64,000 bases of DNA, taken from Pseudomonas sp. KBW05 (GTDB lineage Bacteria > Pseudomonadota > Gammaproteobacteria > Pseudomonadales > Pseudomonadaceae). Positions 62,045 to 64,000 of this stretch are shown in pieces (positions within the stretch are counted from its first letter, which is position 1; every line of letters begins with the position of its first letter). The position numbers were made by a program, and so were the translations under genes. The stretch spans positions 1 through 64,000 of the forward strand of contig NZ_QAJM01000009.1 in NCBI RefSeq assembly GCF_003852405.1, read 5' to 3'. The notes beneath the pieces are model-generated. The model was not told where the DNA came from. It was given only the letters and a program-made list of their open reading frames with translations, and did not search any database.

Positions 62045-64000
62045 TTGACGATCACCATGATTGGTTGCTTGGTGTCCGGGTCGATCTGCACCCGGCCGGC
62101 GTTCAACAGGTAATAGGAGCCCTCTTTGCCTGGCACCGGTGACAGCGGCATATCCTCCAACTGGCTGACCGGGATTTTGCTGGTCTTGGCCATGCCCTCG
62201 ATCTGCATATCGACGGACTTGTTGAAGGCGTCGTCGTCCATGCCGTAAGGCTTGATCACCCGGGCGCCCGCTCGCTCAGCAACACCGCCGGTTGCCATGT
62301 CGAACGCGGACTGGGATGTCTTGCTGTCGAGGTCGTCGCCTTCGTCGTACTTCAAACCCTTCGACGCCGCGGTGCCTGCATACAGCGACTTGAACGCCAG
62401 GTAGGCCTGTTCGCGCTGCGGCGTGCCCGGTACAAGCGATGCGCCTGCATGCTCGTCGAAGGCTTCGCGGAATAACTTGTCCTTCGGCAGTGGCACCGAC
62501 TTGTCAGCAAGCACCTTGGCGCCCGACAGCAGCGTGCGGGGAACGTCCGTGCCGTCGGCGCCCTTGAGCCCACGGAACTGGGCCATTCCGGCAAGCGTGG
62601 CGATAGGGTCGTCAGCCACCAACGGCTTGAGCGCGGCGGAGAAGTCAGCGCCTGACGGGGACGATGCAGCGATAGCGCCGAACAGTTGCAGCTTTGTCCC
62701 GTCGTCGGCCTGCTTGATCAGCGATGACAGCATGGTCTGCTCTTCCGGCTTCCACGGGTTGCGGGCAACCTCGGGGCCGTACGCCTTGCGCACAGAGTTG
62801 ACCACGTCGAATCGGTCGGCGATCTGCTCACCCAACTTTTGCTGGCCTTCCGGAGTGGCGATGCCGGACACATCAAGCGGCGCCACATCGGCGCCAGTGC
62901 GCAATGCGTTGAAGGTCAGCGGGTTTTCCCGCATCAGTTTGATGTTGTTGTCCACGGCGGTCTGCAACCGGTTCAGGTTGGCTTGCTGGGCAACGCTGCC
63001 GCCATTCGCCTGCATCTGCTGGCGCTGCTGGTCAATGAACTGCTGGGCGACCGCTGGCGGCTGCCGTAGCAGGCCCTGCACCTGGGTCATTTCCCTCATG
63101 CGGGTATTGAACTCGCCAGCGGCTGACGTGCCGGACAGTGCCGACTTCCACCGCTGCTGGTCTGCCGGGGTTGGCGGAACGCCCGTGGAGGCCTGCCGGT
63201 CCATCTGGGTCAACACTCGTTCGGCCTTCATTTCCCGCATTTCGGCCTGGCGCTGCTGGTGTTCCTTCACCTGGAAGATTCGACCGCTCACGGTGTTGAG
63301 CAACTGGTTGCGTTTCTCCGGGTCCAGCTTGTGGGCGTAGAAACCGTCCTCGGCGGTCAGGTCATGTTCAACCTTTTGCAGGCTGCCCAGGCTTTCCCGC
63401 GATTCGATAACGCGCTGTGTCGCGTGTGTGGTCCAGTTGCCGTCCTTGAATTCCTGCTTCTTGCTGGCCCAGGACTCGCCGAACGCCAGGCGCCCAGCAA
63501 CGTCGATGTCCTCGGCGTCCATGCGGGCATTGATCTGCTCGACGTTCGCCCCCGGCATTGCCGCGTCTTTGCCCAGCATATCCATGCGGGACGTCAGATC
63601 GCTCTGTGCCGACTGAATGCGGCCCTTTGCGGCTGATGCACGGATGCTATCCAGGCCGCCCAACTGCATGCGCTTTAGAGAGTTACCAATTTCACCCTGC
63701 TGTGCTTGGTCAAGCCCAGGCGTTTCCAATGGGTCAAGCTTCGACACTGCGCTATTGAAGGCCTCTTCGGACTTCTCGTACGGCAGTTTGCCGGTGCGCA
63801 TTTGTTCATCAAGATCCGTAGCAATGGTCTTGATTTGAGACTCGCGATCGATCAAAGCGTTGCTGGCCTTAACTCGCGCAAGTGCTTGATTTTCCTTGTT
63901 TATATTATCAAGAACACCAAGCGCGGCGTTTTGCACGGTGCTTGCTGCCTGTTGCGCGGCCTGGGCCTCCCCACGAGTATCCACGGTGATGACGCGGTTC
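62041..64000 (-). CDS. Phage internal virion/ejection-type protein, 5' end beyond window
   Basis: At least 650 residues; the reading frame is open to the window end, so the start is missing (a GTG at 63984 is possible but lacks support). It is helical and Gln/Ala/Lys-rich with runs like QMQANGGSVAQQANLNRLQ and no enzyme motifs. The last gene seen of the leftward virion operon. Confidence 0.62.
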   Translation of the reverse strand, partial: NRVITVDTRGEAQAAQQAASTVQNAALGVLDNINKENQALARVKASNALIDRESQIKTIATDLDEQMRTGKLPYEKSEEAFNSAVSKLDPLETPGLDQAQQGEIGNSLKRMQLGGLDSIRASAAKGRIQSAQSDLTSRMDMLGKDAAMPGANVEQINARMDAEDIDVAGRLAFGESWASKKQEFKDGNWTTHATQRVIESRESLGSLQKVEHDLTAEDGFYAHKLDPEKRNQLLNTVSGRIFQVKEHQQRQAEMREMKAERVLTQMDRQASTGVPPTPADQQRWKSALSGTSAAGEFNTRMREMTQVQGLLRQPPAVAQQFIDQQRQQMQANGGSVAQQANLNRLQTAVDNNIKLMRENPLTFNALRTGADVAPLDVSGIATPEGQQKLGEQIADRFDVVNSVRKAYGPEVARNPWKPEEQTMLSSLIKQADDGTKLQLFGAIAASSPSGADFSAALKPLVADDPIATLAGMAQFRGLKGADGTDVPRTLLSGAKVLADKSVPLPKDKLFREAFDEHAGASLVPGTPQREQAYLAFKSLYAGTAASKGLKYDEGDDLDSKTSQSAFDMATGGVAERAGARVIKPYGMDDDAFNKSVDMQIEGMAKTSKIPVSQLEDMPLSPVPGKEGSYYLLNAGRVQIDPDTKQPIMVIVK

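Larger units (their letters stand above)
51731..64000. mobile_element. Podovirus-like prophage (left end; continues beyond window)
   Basis: Integrase next to tRNA-Gly, then a small + strand gene, then leftward virion genes: tailspike, large and small terminase, and three large ejection-type proteins. The other end and early genes are outside the window, so completeness cannot be judged. The genes seen are all full length. Confidence 0.88.

Noticed and set aside
1-64000. CRISPR array
   Set aside because: No set of regularly spaced direct repeats; the recurring sequences are REP/REPIN units.

Overview
The window looks like chromosomal DNA of a fluorescent Pseudomonas (P. fluorescens group). 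The evidence is high GC, the algU-mucA-mucB...mucD cluster divergent from nadB, a PhaG-type transacylase, a TctDE/OpdH/TctCBA citrate-uptake cluster, many LysR regulators, and Pseudomonas-type REP/REPIN repeats built on a GGGAGCGGGCTTGCTCGCGA-like motif. All identifications come from reading the translated sequences; no database search was possible.

Layout. 1-16 kb is an accessory metabolic zone: a thiamine-diphosphate decarboxylase plus aldehyde dehydrogenase operon (possibly 2-ketoarginine breakdown), several major-facilitator exporters, a proton-symporter/binding-protein pair, four LysR regulators and a RelBE-type toxin-antitoxin pair. 16-28.4 kb is conserved core: tRNA-Ser, purC, a beta-lactamase-fold hydrolase, bamC, dapA, gcvR, bcp, a PerM-like permease, a TusA-like protein, bepA, mucD, mucB, mucA and algU. 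No mucC gene is seen between mucB and mucD.

29.8-36.36 kb is a 6.5-kb integrated element inserted in the 3' end of nadB. It is bounded by 18-bp direct repeats, has a tyrosine recombinase at its right end, and carries its own recoded 3' end of nadB, so the host gene stays functional. Inside are three promoters of the single-subunit-RNA-polymerase (T7/T3/gh-1) type, all firing leftwards. They precede a KilA-N protein operon and a small operon with a scaffold-position protein, a capsid-like protein and a small membrane protein. No phage RNA polymerase, replication, terminase or tail gene is present. The simplest reading is a satellite that is silent in the host and switched on by the RNA polymerase of an infecting T7-like (autographivirus) phage. 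This is the most novel item in the window.

36.4-51.7 kb returns to core and metabolic genes: the displaced old nadB end, ygfX/sdhE, ygfZ, an HDOD protein, tctE/tctD, an OprD-family porin, tctC/tctB/tctA, an AbrB-like membrane protein, ung, an enoyl-CoA hydratase-family hydrolase, a repeat-rich lipoprotein, an rsuA-like pseudouridine synthase and phaG. 51.7-64 kb is one end of a podovirus-like prophage inserted at tRNA-Gly(CCC): an integrase and a small unknown gene on the + strand, then tailspike, terminase and ejection-type virion genes on the - strand, running off the window end.
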